Shown here: one piece after another, positions 53,801 to 64,000 of the stretch | Layout of the letters: every line of letters begins with the position of its first letter | Numbering within the stretch: position 1 is the stretch's first letter | NCBI GenBank assembly: GCA_043228905.1 | Contig: JBHGNT010000013.1 | Span: forward strand, 18,290,001-18,354,000 | DNA: 64,000 nt | Direction: 5' to 3' | From: Azolla caroliniana | Lineage: Eukaryota; Polypodiophyta | Position numbers and translations under genes: made by a program | Notes under the pieces: generated by a model | Seen by the model: the letters and a program-made list of their open reading frames with translations, nothing else | Database searches by the model: none | What the model was told of the DNA's origin: nothing

Positions 53801-54870
53801 GTTGAGCTCTACTGTGCCGATTCCAATGATGTCACAGTGTTGCGAGTTGCCGACTCTAACTGAGTCGGAGTGACGGATCGTATATTGTCGAAATTGGGAT
53901 CGATGAGGAGTCACGTGAAATGACGCGCCCGAATCTAAGAGCCATGTGCTCGATTCTTCAGTCGTGAGCAGAACTTCTGATCCGACTGGATTTTCGATTG
54001 ATAGTATATTCGGGTCGTTTGGTAGCACATCAGCTGAGAAGCTGACGTAATTGATCTCCTCATGCCAGCCACTCTTCTTGTCTGATTTCTGAGACTTGTC
54101 GTTCTTGTTCTTGAGTGCGCGACAGTCGGCTTTGATGTGTCCGGGTTTCTTGCAATAGTTGCAGATTCGATTATCCCGTGACTGGCTCCGTCTTCGCTGA
54201 TTGTTCGGCTGCCGTGAGGAATCTCTTCCTCGTATGTTCGATCGGTCTGTCGAACCTTGTATTACATAAGCGTCGTCTGTTGAGTCTTTGGCGAAAGACT
54301 TTCTCCGAGCTGCTTCGGTCAGGATTGCGCTCGTGACTTCGGAGTATTTAACAGCTGTGGTTGACGCGCGTTGCACACGGTTGTGACGAAAGTTTCCCAT
54401 GATGAGGGAAGGCTGCTCATGAGTATCATTGCTCTGAGTTCATCCTCGATTGCCGTCCCCTGAGATGAGATTTGGGAGCTTATGCTTTCGTACTCATTGA
54501 GATGTGCTTGAACCGAATCTGATTCTTTCATCCGCAAGTTGTAGAGGCGCCGGATCAGAAACATCTTCGTTGCAGCGACCTTCTTTTCGTAGGTGTCCGA
54601 CAGTGTTTTCCACAGTTCGAATGCTGTCGTACACGATTGCACCGTAAAGTATACCGATTCCGATAGGTGCATCCGAATCGTGGCGCGGACGATTCTGTCC
54701 AGCTTCTGCCACTCAATTGGTTTGTATCCTTCTGGAGGTTCTTCATTTTCGATGGGATCGATTTGCCCCTTGACTATGAGATAGTCCTGCATTTGCCCCT
54801 TCCAGAAGTTGAAGTTCGATCCATCGAACTTTCGTAGACTCATTTCTGACGAGCCGGATGTTGATGTCAT
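50837..54870 (-). pseudogene. E7 gag-pol with Gag frameshift and altered RT active site
   Basis: The ATG at 54870 opens 170-odd codons of Gag matching E3. Near 54366 a GC dinucleotide is added relative to E3 (GACGCGCGTT against GACGCGTT), which shifts the frame. The remaining 1170 codons to TAG 50837 are open. Downstream, the knuckle, protease (DSGASFHVT), integrase and RNase H boxes are present. The RT box is YMDN (codons 51809-51820) instead of YVDD, removing a metal-binding aspartate. Both codon changes relative to E3 are CG to CA steps on the coding strand, as expected from deamination of methylated CpG. Confidence 0.93.
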
Positions 54871-55412
54871 GACTCTGCCCTAAGTCGGCTACGAACTTTG
54901 GTGAAGTGCAGCGGTTTGGCCCACTCAGTGTCGTTCTAGCCGAAGTTGGACACAAGTGATGTTGATTACGGAGAATCGGGGATTTGGTTCGGATTGACTA
55001 CCGACAACTGTCTTAGTCGAGTTGAACCTAGATTTAACGATCCGACAGTACTTCAAGCCGATTCGGTTTCGGTTGACTGCAACGGTGAGAGCAATGGAAC
55101 CGACTGGTCCTTCCGATTATTGTCCAATCGAATGAAACACGAACTGGGGTTGTCCTTGAAGTCGTCGTTGTGCAGGAAGCCCACCTCAAGCAGTTACGAT
55201 CAAGGAAGTAGAGTACAGCCGACTGGCTTACTCCGAGTGATGATCTAACGCAGCGAGATTCAAGCTTGTGTTTGCCTACTTTCTTCTCTTTTTCTTCGAA
55301 TGACGCAGGAAACCGAATGCTTTGCAGACTAGGATGAAGCGAAAGGCCGAATACTGTGCAGGCTGTGATGACGGCCGACAGCGGGTTGAGGGACCTCGGC
55401 TCTGATACCAAA

Positions 55413-55714
55413 TGTTGAAGACAAGGCCGTCAATGCGGAAGATCAAGTAGCATTCGATTGGGGTTGAGTACCTGCGTATGACAGTTTCCAAGATCGTGCA
55501 CAGAGATAGAGAGAGAGAGAGAGAGGAGGCACAAAAGACTCTTTCTATTCAATAGAAACAATAATACAACCAACCTTACAAAGAGGTTACTAGGTCACTT
55601 TATATAGTGACCAACTTAGGGCAACTACCATTTATGCTAATTACACAAATGGCCCAAACTTGAGCTATACAAAGGGATAGTGTGAATACGTCCATTATAC
55701 ACTTGTATTCGACA
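55413..55714 (-). repeat. E7 5' LTR with TATA box
   Basis: A 302-bp LTR with CTATATAAAG on the minus strand at 55598-55607 and an AG tract at 55500-55527. The primer site TGGTATCAGAGC (minus) lies at 55399-55410. Confidence 0.95.
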
Positions 55715-55719
55715 GTGCC

Positions 55720-56426
55720 GAATTTTCCCAGACTCCGTTTTGTTGCAGAGTGTGTTGGCAAGTGAATTCTTGCTAAATTCCTTCCTTTCGGAGATACGCC
55801 GTGAAATCGTCCGAGAAGTACTCCTTGCCGCCATCTGATCGAAGACAACGTACATGTCGGCCCGTGGCTTTCTCGACTTCATTCTTGAATGTTTGGAAGT
55901 GTCCAAACACTTCGCTTTTTTGCCGCATCGGGTAGATCCAAGTGTGCATGGAGAAGTCGTCGATGAAGAGCACGTAATATCGGCATTCTCCGAAACGAGC
56001 CGTCAACGCCGATCCCCATACGTCGAGTAGACCTTTGCTCACGTTCCGCTCTTTCGGGAATGGGTGTCAGTGTTGCTTGCCGAATTGGCACGCTTCACAT
56101 ACACCTTCAATCTCCTTCTCTTTGAATGTCGGGAGTCTGATAACGACTCCTTTCGATTTCATTGCTTTGAGTTTGTTAAGATTGATGTGGTCGATTCGCT
56201 TGTGCCACAACTCTATGTCGGAGTCGGCTTTCATGCCCTTTGCGAACATGGCCGATTTCCTCTCATGTGAGTCGAGAATGAACATTCGGCCCTCTCTTCG
56301 TCCGCGTGCGATGAGTCGGCCCTCTTTTTCGATGAAGCAACCGCCTTGATTAAATCGAATTTGCATCCCTTGCTCTACAATTTGGCCGACGGAGACCAAA
56401 TTCTTCGTAATGGTCGGTATATGCAA
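55720..56426 (-). pseudogene. E6 integrase N-terminal and pre-integrase parts
   Basis: Minus-strand reading gives IDDFSMHTWIYPMRQKSE, HVRCLRSDGGKEYFSDDF and, upstream, LWHKRIDHINLNKLKAM with CEACQFGKQH. Catalytic aspartates are present. The stretch between 56042 and 56067 has a small deletion (CDVWGSA replaces the longer HSDVWGPAQT of E2). The gene is interrupted on its left by E7. Confidence 0.85.
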
Positions 56427-56429
56427 GAC

Positions 56430-57692
56430 ATTTTTAATGTAATTTTGTTTACCTTCTTTTCCGAATGGAACATTGCTGATGTGCCGAATCGGGTGTGTAG
56501 TGTCGTCTCCGACATAGTCGGGTCGGTCCGGCTCTCGAAGTTCTCAGAACCATTCTTGATGCGATGTCATATGGTTCGAGGCACCAGAATCGACGAACCA
56601 TACGTCTTCCGGACCGGAGGCACTAGTTGAGGTAGAGGCCGACATAGTGTTTGCTCTATGTTTCATCATGAACATTTTGCCATGGTTGGAGTTGTGTGCA
56701 TACATTCTGCCAAAATCTTCGTAGTCAGAGTTGTGCCCATACATTCCACCACGGTTGGAGTTGTGTGCATACATTCCACCACGATCTTCGTAGTCGGAGT
56801 TGTGCACGTAATTCGTGAGTTATCGGATTGTGGAAGCCATTTCACGCATCTTCTTTCGGCACTCTTCTTCGTGGTGGCCGAGCTTTCCGCAATATCCGCA
56901 TTCCCTTGCGTTTTGACAGCTCGGGCCAGAGTGGAAGCTCCCCCTTCTTGCGGAGGTTCCTCGTTAGCTTCCGTTTTGCGGCCGAAATTGGGAGTTGTCG
57001 TCGTAGGTCGGACCTTGTTCACCTTGTCATTGGCCGAATCGGCCTCTCGCTCGTCCGCATCTTCTTCTTCCGTTCGAGTGCGTGTAGAGCATGTGGCCTT
57101 CCAACTCGTTGCTCCTTGTACGCACGTGGTTTTCTTCGACCAATGGCACTGATTGGAGCTCGAAAAAGGAGGGAGATTTCTCCCTTGTTAGAACGGTAGT
57201 TCGCATCGCACCAAACCGTGGTGCGAGGCCGCCGAGGCATATTTGCACCATCTCATCATCATCTATACTTACGCTTATCGAGCCGAGCGAGTCGCAAAGC
57301 TCCTTGATCTTCATGGTGTATGTTGTGATGGACATGTCCCTTTGTTGAATGTCGTTCAACTCTTGGCAGAGTTGAAGCTTTCTTGCGGTTATGTTCGCCG
57401 CGAAAATCTTTCGTACATTTTCCCATGCCTCCTTCGGCGTCTTGGCTTCGCGAATGTAGCCGAGCATGTGATCGTGAACACATGTCGCCAAGCATTACAT
57501 CACGCGGCTTGCAGCTTGCTCCCATGTCGCGTATCCGGGAGCCTCTTCGGCGGGTTGGTCTTCGTGCTCTCCTTTGATGTAGCTCCAATAGCCTTGTCTG
57601 ACAAGGTATTGGTGCATCTTGTACTCCCAAGATGTGAAGTTGTTTCGATCCAACTTCTCGGTAGGGAGAGCGCTCCCCATTCGAGTATTCAT
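56430..57692 (-). pseudogene. E6 gag and protease parts
   Basis: The ATG at 57692 starts MNTRMGSALPTEKLD. The Gag capsid follows with a stop near 57495 (VM then TAA), then HDHMLGYIREAKTPKEAW and DDDEMVQICLGG. A linker follows with tandem HNSDYED/HNSNRGGMY repeats (56658-56807), and then a protease site FVDSGASNHMTSH (about 56560). The usual CCHC knuckle is in broken frames (near 56880-56910). Stops and frameshifts make it non-functional. Confidence 0.85.
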
Positions 57693-57854
57693 TATGTCGA
57701 TTCTTCTTCTTCTTCTTCGTCTCTCTTCGAATGCGAGTTATGTAGCGAAGCTATGATCGCGATGCGCCGGTTCTTGGTCGTCGGCGTGGAGAACAACACA
57801 CGATCACGATGAGGAGAATGGGCTAGATCGAGCTACCAAATCGCTCTGATACCA

Positions 57855-58245
57855 TGTAAAGAATCAGGTATGATTCTTGTGAAGCGGAAGAGATGTGAGT
57901 TATGTGTGTGTATGAGAGAGAGGGAGATTGAGTGAGAGAGATAAGGAGTAAGACACAGAGAATACGCAAGGTAAAAGTATATTAACACAAGAGAAAGACA
58001 ACTTAATACAAGGTGGGAGGAGGGTGTTTTATATAGTCACCCTCTCCCTTCATTAACTACAAGACTCATGGAGCATGGGGAATGTGAAAGGTCATAAGTT
58101 ATGTGTCATAGAATATGATTCTATGACTCATACTAAATGCTAGAATTTAAAGAGGTGACATAATGGTGACTCTTGACCGTTGGAGTGTCTATTCACTCTC
58201 AAGCTGAGTTCACACACTAGACCAACTTGAGCTTGATTCTCAACA
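57855..58245 (-). repeat. E6 5' LTR with TATA box
   Basis: A 391-bp LTR. On the minus strand CTATATAAA lies at 58028-58036. The primer site TGGTATCAGAGC (minus) lies at 57843-57854, directly adjacent. Confidence 0.92.
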
Positions 58246-60635
58246 ATTCTTAAGCATTCGTTGTTGTTTTTTATCTTCTTTAGTGAACATGCTAATGATA
58301 TATGCCCTAAATATTAAACGAGGGAGCAAACTATAATCCGTTATCTTATAATTATCATAGCATGCAAAAAATAAGAATGGGATTTATAGAAAAAGGATCT
58401 CTAAAAGTAGGCGTTTATTATAAGTTACCCCATCATACCTACAATTTTAATGTTGTTGTATACGGTCTAGACTACTTGGAATGGAGGTCAAATAGATTTA
58501 CACTACCTATAAAAGGCTTTTGACATGGATAAAACACTAGAGGGCAAACTCTAGATCACCAAAAACCCCTCTTGCTTTTGAGTTGTGGTTTGAAAACTCT
58601 TCCGATTTCTCTGTGCAAAGGACCTCAACAAATATAGACTCTCTCCTAATAGTTAGGAGGTATCCTTTATGAATATTCTAAATGCTTAAGATTGGGTACA
58701 AAGCTATTGCAATTGTTACACTCCTACCTCTTAAGTCCTCAATTACCTCTACGTTAAAATAATTTTTACGTCCTCAATTACCTCTCCCTAAAGTAATTCT
58801 CCATTTGATTTGTTGGGCCTTTATCTTGAGTACTCAACATTTCTAACAAAATGTCAACATTAATTAAGATCATCGTCTAAACTAGAAGCCCTTGTTCCAT
58901 GAAAACCCTATCAAGGACCCATTACTATGAGGGGGATGTCATCCACTTCTCCTTCATTGCATGTGAAACATAATTACGCTCTTAGAAATATATCGTAGTA
59001 GTTACAACCATTGTGACGAGTTTCGTCATTTAATGCACCATTCAAATGCTCGCATGCATGTGCCTCACATTATATGGGCCTTCTAATTAGTTCTTAAGTT
59101 TCCTTCGTACAGTGTCATTCTCAAAATGATTGGTATCTTTCAATGTTAATTAATAGGGAAGTTATTTATCACCGATGATTAAGTTTTAGGATTTTCAAAA
59201 CTCTCAACTATGAATAAACCATTTTAAATGGAAACTTTACCTCATATTTTCATAGTTTTAGCTTTATCAAACATGTACACATGTCAAACCGTTTACTTCT
59301 TCGAAGTTCTTCTTCTTAGTCATTTTGATGGGAGTTGGTCCTTTGAGAAAGCACGTAGAGCATAGTGTTATACCACCTTATAACTTGTTTAGTCACAAAG
59401 AAGGTGATTTTTTATTTGGTATTGTTAATTTAATCCTTACGAGTAAGTCTATGGGAAGTAACGTTTCTTTCTTGTGAACCAAAAGGAAATGCCAATAATA
59501 CTTAAGGGAGTTATACAACACACATGAAGTTCAAATGGGTTCCATCCTAATATTTGTCCTGTGGCTCATGATCGAAGATTGTCTTCAAGTAGGACATCAA
59601 TCTCTAGCATGAAGTGTTCCCTTTACCTTATCTCCACGTTGTTTGGTCGTTTATAATATGCTAGAGAAGAGTATCAAATGTGTTTATGTTGGGGAGTAGA
59701 ACCAAAATGACATCAAGCTCAAAGATTTTGTGGCTCATGATGATATTTTGTCTTTTGACAAGCACAAAAACTCAAATATAAATAGATTTGTTAGCCAACA
59801 TGACCACATATTTAACAATTATGGATGATGTGATGTACCCACAATTTCTTACCTAGTTGGTCTTGTAATCAATTATTGTAGTGATGTATAACCCCATGCC
59901 CATTTTTATTCTTGGTTGTACCCACGGATTTCCCATTTCTCAAGAATGGCCACAACCACAATTGAATTCATTGTGCTTATTAGAAATAGTATATTTCCCG
60001 CCTTTTTGTGTGCTCCACATGATGTGGTGGAAAAAGTGAACTTCACAACTATCTTTGTGCATCTAGAGTAAATTCACTTGAATCATCCTTTTTTGGAATT
60101 GTCCATGAAACATATATTTCATCCATAGAGGTAAATAAATGTCTGTGTAATGGTTGTTACTATAAATCAGGGCATCTACATTTTGCCAATCCCCTAATAA
60201 TTTGACCTTGTTCACATGTTTGTCTTTAATTTTATTTGGTTAGTGCATCTCCTTATTTGGTGCATCGAGAATGTGTACTTCATCAAAATATAGTGAACAC
60301 TTTATTACCTCTCTACTTTTTCGAATGGCTTACCATACTTGAAAATTCAAACTCCTTGTAGTTACTTTTCCTAATCACATCAAGATGTTCATAGAAATCA
60401 TGGTAGTATAAAAATGTTGTCGTATAGTCCATTAACGAATTCAGAAATGTTCCTGGAAGGGTTGTGACATAGATTTACAAGGCTTATACATGGTTTGAGA
60501 TATTGAGAACAATGTTGTCTCGTAAACGAGCATGCATCTGCCACTTGAGAGGAAACACGACAGTCTTGGACCAGCGTGTCAAATGGGATTAGTAAGTCAA
60601 AGAAAAGTGTGCATTGAAGAAAAGACTAGTTGAAG
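58246..60635. other. Unassigned AT-rich region, possibly with an old LINE relic
   Basis: It begins with the ATTCT duplication and the continuation of GTPase gene 2 flanking sequence. No open frame is convincing. Around 59600-59780 the plus strand gives PFTLSPRCLVVYNMLEKSIKC and IKLKDFVAHDDILSF. This faintly recalls the PLSPxLF...FADDxLxF order of LINE reverse transcriptase but is too decayed to call. Confidence 0.35.
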
Positions 60636-60974
60636 TGTTGAGAATCAAACTCAATTCCCCTAGTGTGGGAACACACCTTTGGAATACCCAAGCGTGTGAA
60701 CATCGCACCTCCTTGTATCATAAACTAAGTGTCATAGAAGTTAAGTCCTATGACACATATTTAGTATGTGGTTAATTCTACACCTCTTTTTCAAGTGGTG
60801 GTTGTAGTGAGAGAACATAGAGAGAAGGTGTCTACATAAGGACCTTCTCCTCCTCTTTGTAACTATTGGTTATTTTATTATCTTGTCAATATAGTTTTAC
60901 CATTTTCTCTCCCTCTCACTCACACACACATACATACACCTTCCGCTACACAGAATAATATCCTATTCTTTACA
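60636..60974 (+). repeat. E8 5' LTR
   Basis: TGTTGAGAATCAA...TTCTTTACA ends match the reverse complement of E2 and E6 LTRs. The family palindrome is present in decayed form (TGTCATAGAA...TCCTATGACA, about 60729-60754). Confidence 0.82.
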
Positions 60975-61134
60975 TTATATAAGGGTGATTGGTAACTTGA
61001 TCCAAATTCATCCTCACATCTTGTGTGTACGCTCACGTTCACGGAGAACCGACTGATCGTTGTAGCAACAAACCGCACAGTTCGTATCAAGAGAAGCAAG
61101 ACAAGAAAAGTAGCTCCAACGAAGTCACATCAAC

Positions 61135-61686
61135 ATGAACACTCAGATGGGAAGCACTCTTCCTACAAAGAAACTCGATAGAAACAACTTCGCATCTTGG
61201 GAGTACAAGAGGCACCAATACCTTGTGGGTCAAGGCTATTGGAGCTATGTCAAAGGAGCAAAAGGAAATCAACCCAACCCCGCACATGCCAACCACCTAG
61301 CTTGGGAGCAAGTGGCGAGTCGCATCGGCTACATCCGAGAGGCGAAAACGCCAAAAGAGGTGTTGTGGAACCTCAAAAAGATATTCGTTTCCAACACAAC
61401 CACACGAAAACTTCAACTCCGTCAAGAGCTGAATAACATACAACAAAGGGTTATGTCAGTCAGCAACTACACCTTGAAGATGAAGGAGTTGTGTGACTTC
61501 CTCGGGTCGATCAATGTCAACATTGACGACAATGAAATGGTGCAAATATGCCTCGGCTACCTTGCACCTCAGTTCCGTGCAATAAGGTTGGCCATCCTCG
61601 CGAGAGAGAATCCTCCCTCATTCTTCAATCTCCAATTGATGATATTGTCAAAGAAAACCATGTCTGAACAAGAGGCAATAAATTAG
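61135..61686 (+). pseudogene. E8 gag remnant
   Basis: It starts MNTQMGSTLPTKKLDRNNFA and keeps the capsid blocks TTRKLQLRQELNNIQQR and NDNEMVQICLGYLAPQF. About 14 codons (the YCLATYVHDHML stretch of E2) are deleted between VASR and GYIREA. The frame ends at TAG before the knuckle. Confidence 0.8.
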
Positions 61687-61713
61687 ACGAACAAATGCTC
61701 TACACGAACTCAG

Positions 61714-63316
61714 ATGGAGGAAACGGGCAAGTCCTTGAAGAACAAATTAGACGAAACGATCAAAGGCTGTCCCATGAGCACAACTTCTATCGGCAAGATG
61801 CCAAAAACTGACAACCAAGAGCGTTTGGAAGAAGGGGGAGCAATCATTCCGAACCAAGCCGACAAAACAATTCCTTTTAGTGTGGATATTGTGGCAAATT
61901 CGGCCACTACGAGGCAAGGTGTTGGAGCAAGAAGACAACTCACCAACTACGCCTCCATCTCCGACTACGATGATCATGGAAAAATGTTTGTAATGAGGCA
62001 CAGAGTGAACTCAATGTCAGTCTCCTGCCCAACCAACACCTCCAAGTCTAAAGATGTATGGTTTGTTGACTCGGGTGTATCCAATCACATGACGTCTCAT
62101 AAACATTGGTTCAGAGAGCTACGAAAGCTTGAATGACCCGGTTATGTGGAAACTACGGATGAAACAATTCGCGCCATTCAACATGTTGGTAATGTCCCAT
62201 TCGATGAAGAGGGCTACATCAAGAACGTCTTGCATGTTTTGACAATAACTAATAATCTGTTCTCTATCGACTAGATTGTGGAACTAGGCATCCAAGTTCA
62301 GTTCAATAACAAAGGATGCTTCATGGATAAGGAAGGCCGAATTATCACTCGTGGTCGAAGAGAAGGTTAGATGTTCATCCTCAATTCTCACGAGATGAAA
62401 TCAGCAATGTTTGCCAAGGGCCATAGAGCAAACGTCAATATACAATTGTGGCACAAAAGGATCGGCCACTTCAAGCTCCAAAAACTCAAAGGAATGCAAT
62501 CGGAAGGAGTCATCATCGGACTCCCAACCTTTACTAAGAATGAGATTGTAGGTGTATGCGAAGCCTACCGATTCCGTAAACAACACCGACAACCGTTCCC
62601 AATGGAGAGGAACGTGAGCAAAGGGATCCTGGATGTAATATAATCAAACGTATGGGGACCAGCCCAAACGGCAACATCCAATGGTTGCCGATATTATGTG
62701 ACATTCATTGACAACTTCTCTAGGCACACCTAAATATTCCCTATGCGGGAAAAGAGTGGTGTTCTTGCACTTCCAAAAGTTTAAAAACAAAGTAAAAAAG
62801 GCAACCGATCGTCATGTACAATGCCTTCGATCGGATGACAGCAAAGAGTACTTCTCCGACGCCTTTACAACATACCTTCGACAAGAAGGAGTCCAACGGG
62901 AGTTTACTTGCCGACACATACCTCAACAGAACGGAGTAGCTGAACGAAAGAACATGCATATACTCGATGTGGCAAGGGCAATGATGAATGAGAAACATCT
63001 ACGGAAATCATACTAAGTTGAAGTGACGAACCCGACCGTCTATCGAATGAATCATTGCATAGCATCCGGAGTGCACAATATTACCTCCCATGAGAGGTTC
63101 TATGGAAAGAAGCCAGATCTATCCCACGTCAGTATATTAGGCTCGATCGTGTACGTTTGTATTCCTGACGAGAAGTGGCAGAAGCTTGATCCTAAGTTAG
63201 AGAGATGTATCCTCGTGGGGTACTCGCTCGAACAAAAGGGGTATAGGTGCTTCAACCCCTCTACCAAGGAGGTACGAGTGAGTAGGGATGTCATATTTGA
63301 CGAATCGGCATCTTGA
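61714..63316 (+). pseudogene. E8 protease and integrase remnants
   Basis: The protease site is FVDSGVSNHMTSH (about 62070), with DSGV for DSGA. The pre-integrase region has LWHKRIGHFKLQKLKGM (62440) and an altered CEAYRF where CxxC is expected. The integrase is split by stops at 62641 and 62730: VQCLRSDDSKEYFSDAF comes first, then PQQNGVAERKN and KCILVGYSL-like RCILVGYSLEQKGYRC (63200). Confidence 0.82.
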
Positions 63317-63539
63317 TACATCACCGACTCAACTCCATCCGATCTAACCGAAACCGATTTCGACATAGATTCAGAGGAGGTTGATCATCTAAGGCTCACA
63401 ACAGAGGGAAGTCCAATCTCAACCAGGTTGAGTGGACCATAGGAGCCTCTGAGCGACCACAAGATCATGCATGTCACGACCAAGTTCAAAATTGGACAAA
63501 GGAAAGGCCAAAATGCCTGAGTACAAAGACTTAGATGGA

Positions 63540-64000
63540 AACGAATAATCTCACTCACTCGACAGTGAGTATGGTGGATTGGATGTTCCTATCATGAGGA
63601 CACCAGGAGCCAAGAAAGTGTTCACGAAGACAAGGGAACCACTACGTTGCTCCACCCAAGTAAAGAACATAGTTAGCCGATTTGGCGACAACAACTACAT
63701 GGCATATTACTATGCCTTTGTGATGAAGGTGGTGACAATTCTAGAACCAGAAAACTTTTCCGAAGCTGCTAAGGACCCGCGATGGGTTGAAGCGATGAAT
63801 GAGGAGATGCAAGCACTCTCCAAAAACGAGACTTGCGATCTCTTGCCCTCTTCACCCCACCAAAAGGTAATTGGATGCCGGTGGATATTCAAGGTGAAGC
63901 ACAATGTTGGCAACACTGTCAATTGGTATAAGGCTCGACTTGTAGCGAAAGGATATGCACACACACATGGGGTCGATTATGAAGAGACCTTTGCCCAAGT
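63540..64000 (+). pseudogene. E8 RT N-terminal remnant (cut by window edge)
   Basis: The linker and first RT motifs read DPRWVEAMNEEMQALSKNET, CRWIFKVKHN, KARLVAKGYAHTHGVDYEET and FAQV, then the window ends. It aligns with E6 at 49350-49660. Confidence 0.8.

Larger units (their letters stand above)
50342..55714 (-). mobile_element. E7: recent but defective copia element (family B)
   Basis: A 5373-bp minus-strand element with two 302-bp LTRs that are identical by eye. The target duplication GTGCC (50337-50341, 55715-55719) is perfect. The tRNA-iMet primer site is at 55399-55410. It is closely related to E3 in gag-pol but with clearly diverged LTRs. Gag carries a 2-bp insertion and the RT active site is changed, so the copy cannot encode its own mobility. 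It splits the integrase of E6. Confidence 0.97.
46506..58245 (-). mobile_element. E6: copia element (family C) hosting a solo LTR and E7
   Basis: A minus-strand copia element whose own sequence totals about 5.6 kb once the inserts at 48291-49094 and 50342-55714 are removed. The LTRs are 391 bp each and about 97 percent identical by eye. The perfect target duplication ATTCT lies at 46501-46505 and 58246-58250. The primer site is at 57843-57854. It inserted at the 3' end of GTPase gene 2. Family C members share the Gag start MNTxMGSxLP and the LTR palindrome. Confidence 0.93.
60636..64000 (+). mobile_element. E8: 5' part of a decayed copia element (family C), runs off right edge
   Basis: A plus-strand copia element in family C. 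It has a 339-bp 5' LTR (60636-60974), then gag, protease, integrase and the start of RT, with stop codons in every domain. The canonical primer site is not recognisable after the LTR: TTATATAAGGGTGATTGG replaces it, so the leader has been altered. The 3' end lies beyond the window. It is the most diverged family C copy here. Confidence 0.88.

Noticed and set aside
46496-58290. Intron of GTPase gene 2 containing E6 (GTAAG...TTCTTTAG)
   Set aside because: Without E6 the intron would be under 50 bases, too short for plant splicing, and the reading frame also stays open through it.
59600-59780. LINE reverse transcriptase gene
   Set aside because: Only two weak motif-like stretches are seen, with stops between them; kept as a note in the unassigned region.

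Overview
This window looks like nuclear DNA of a flowering plant. About three quarters of it is retrotransposon sequence: Ty1/copia elements primed by initiator tRNA-Met, plant L1-type LINEs and one Ty3/gypsy-like relic. The host sequence that remains has GT-AG introns, a pentatricopeptide (PPR) gene relic and AT-rich intergenic DNA. The species cannot be named from the sequence alone.

Layout. (1) 1-12840: a decayed minus-strand LINE, cut into three pieces by two copia insertions, E1 (325-5689, intact) and E2 (5965-9935, reverse transcriptase deleted). (2) 12838-13340: a probable LTR remnant and microsatellites. (3) 13341-19851: a short gypsy-like element with 195-bp LTRs, which hosts the intact copia E3 (13626-19076). 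(4) 19852-28020: the only apparently intact host gene, a three-exon P-loop GTPase-like gene (21355-24041) with eight 14-residue repeats at its N terminus. Around it lie a duplicated exon-3 fragment, a PPR pseudogene and an inverted copy of the gene's 5' flank. (5) 28060-31228: a second, plus-strand LINE of the same family, then a 3' LTR remnant and unassigned sequence. (6) 31229-39385: a decayed minus-strand copia element (H) split by the intact plus-strand copia E4 (33000-38391), which is the sister of E1. (7) 39386-46505: a second GTPase gene of the same family, now a pseudogene, split by copia E5 (40236-45798). (8) 46506-58245: copia E6, inserted at the 3' end of that pseudogene and itself invaded by a probable solo LTR and by copia E7 (50342-55714), the sister of E3. 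(9) 58246-60635 is unassigned, and 60636-64000 is the 5' part of copia E8, which runs off the window.

How it fits together. Target-site duplications are visible for E1, E3, E4, E5, E6 and E7, so the order of insertion can be read directly. The elements form families: A = E1 and E4, B = E3 and E7, C = E2, E6 and E8. Families A and B were active very recently, with LTR pairs differing by 0-2 substitutions. The host story is a small tandem family of unusual GTPase-like genes, one apparently functional copy and several broken ones, embedded in a retrotransposon nest. I see no CRISPR array, rRNA gene, tRNA gene or operon.
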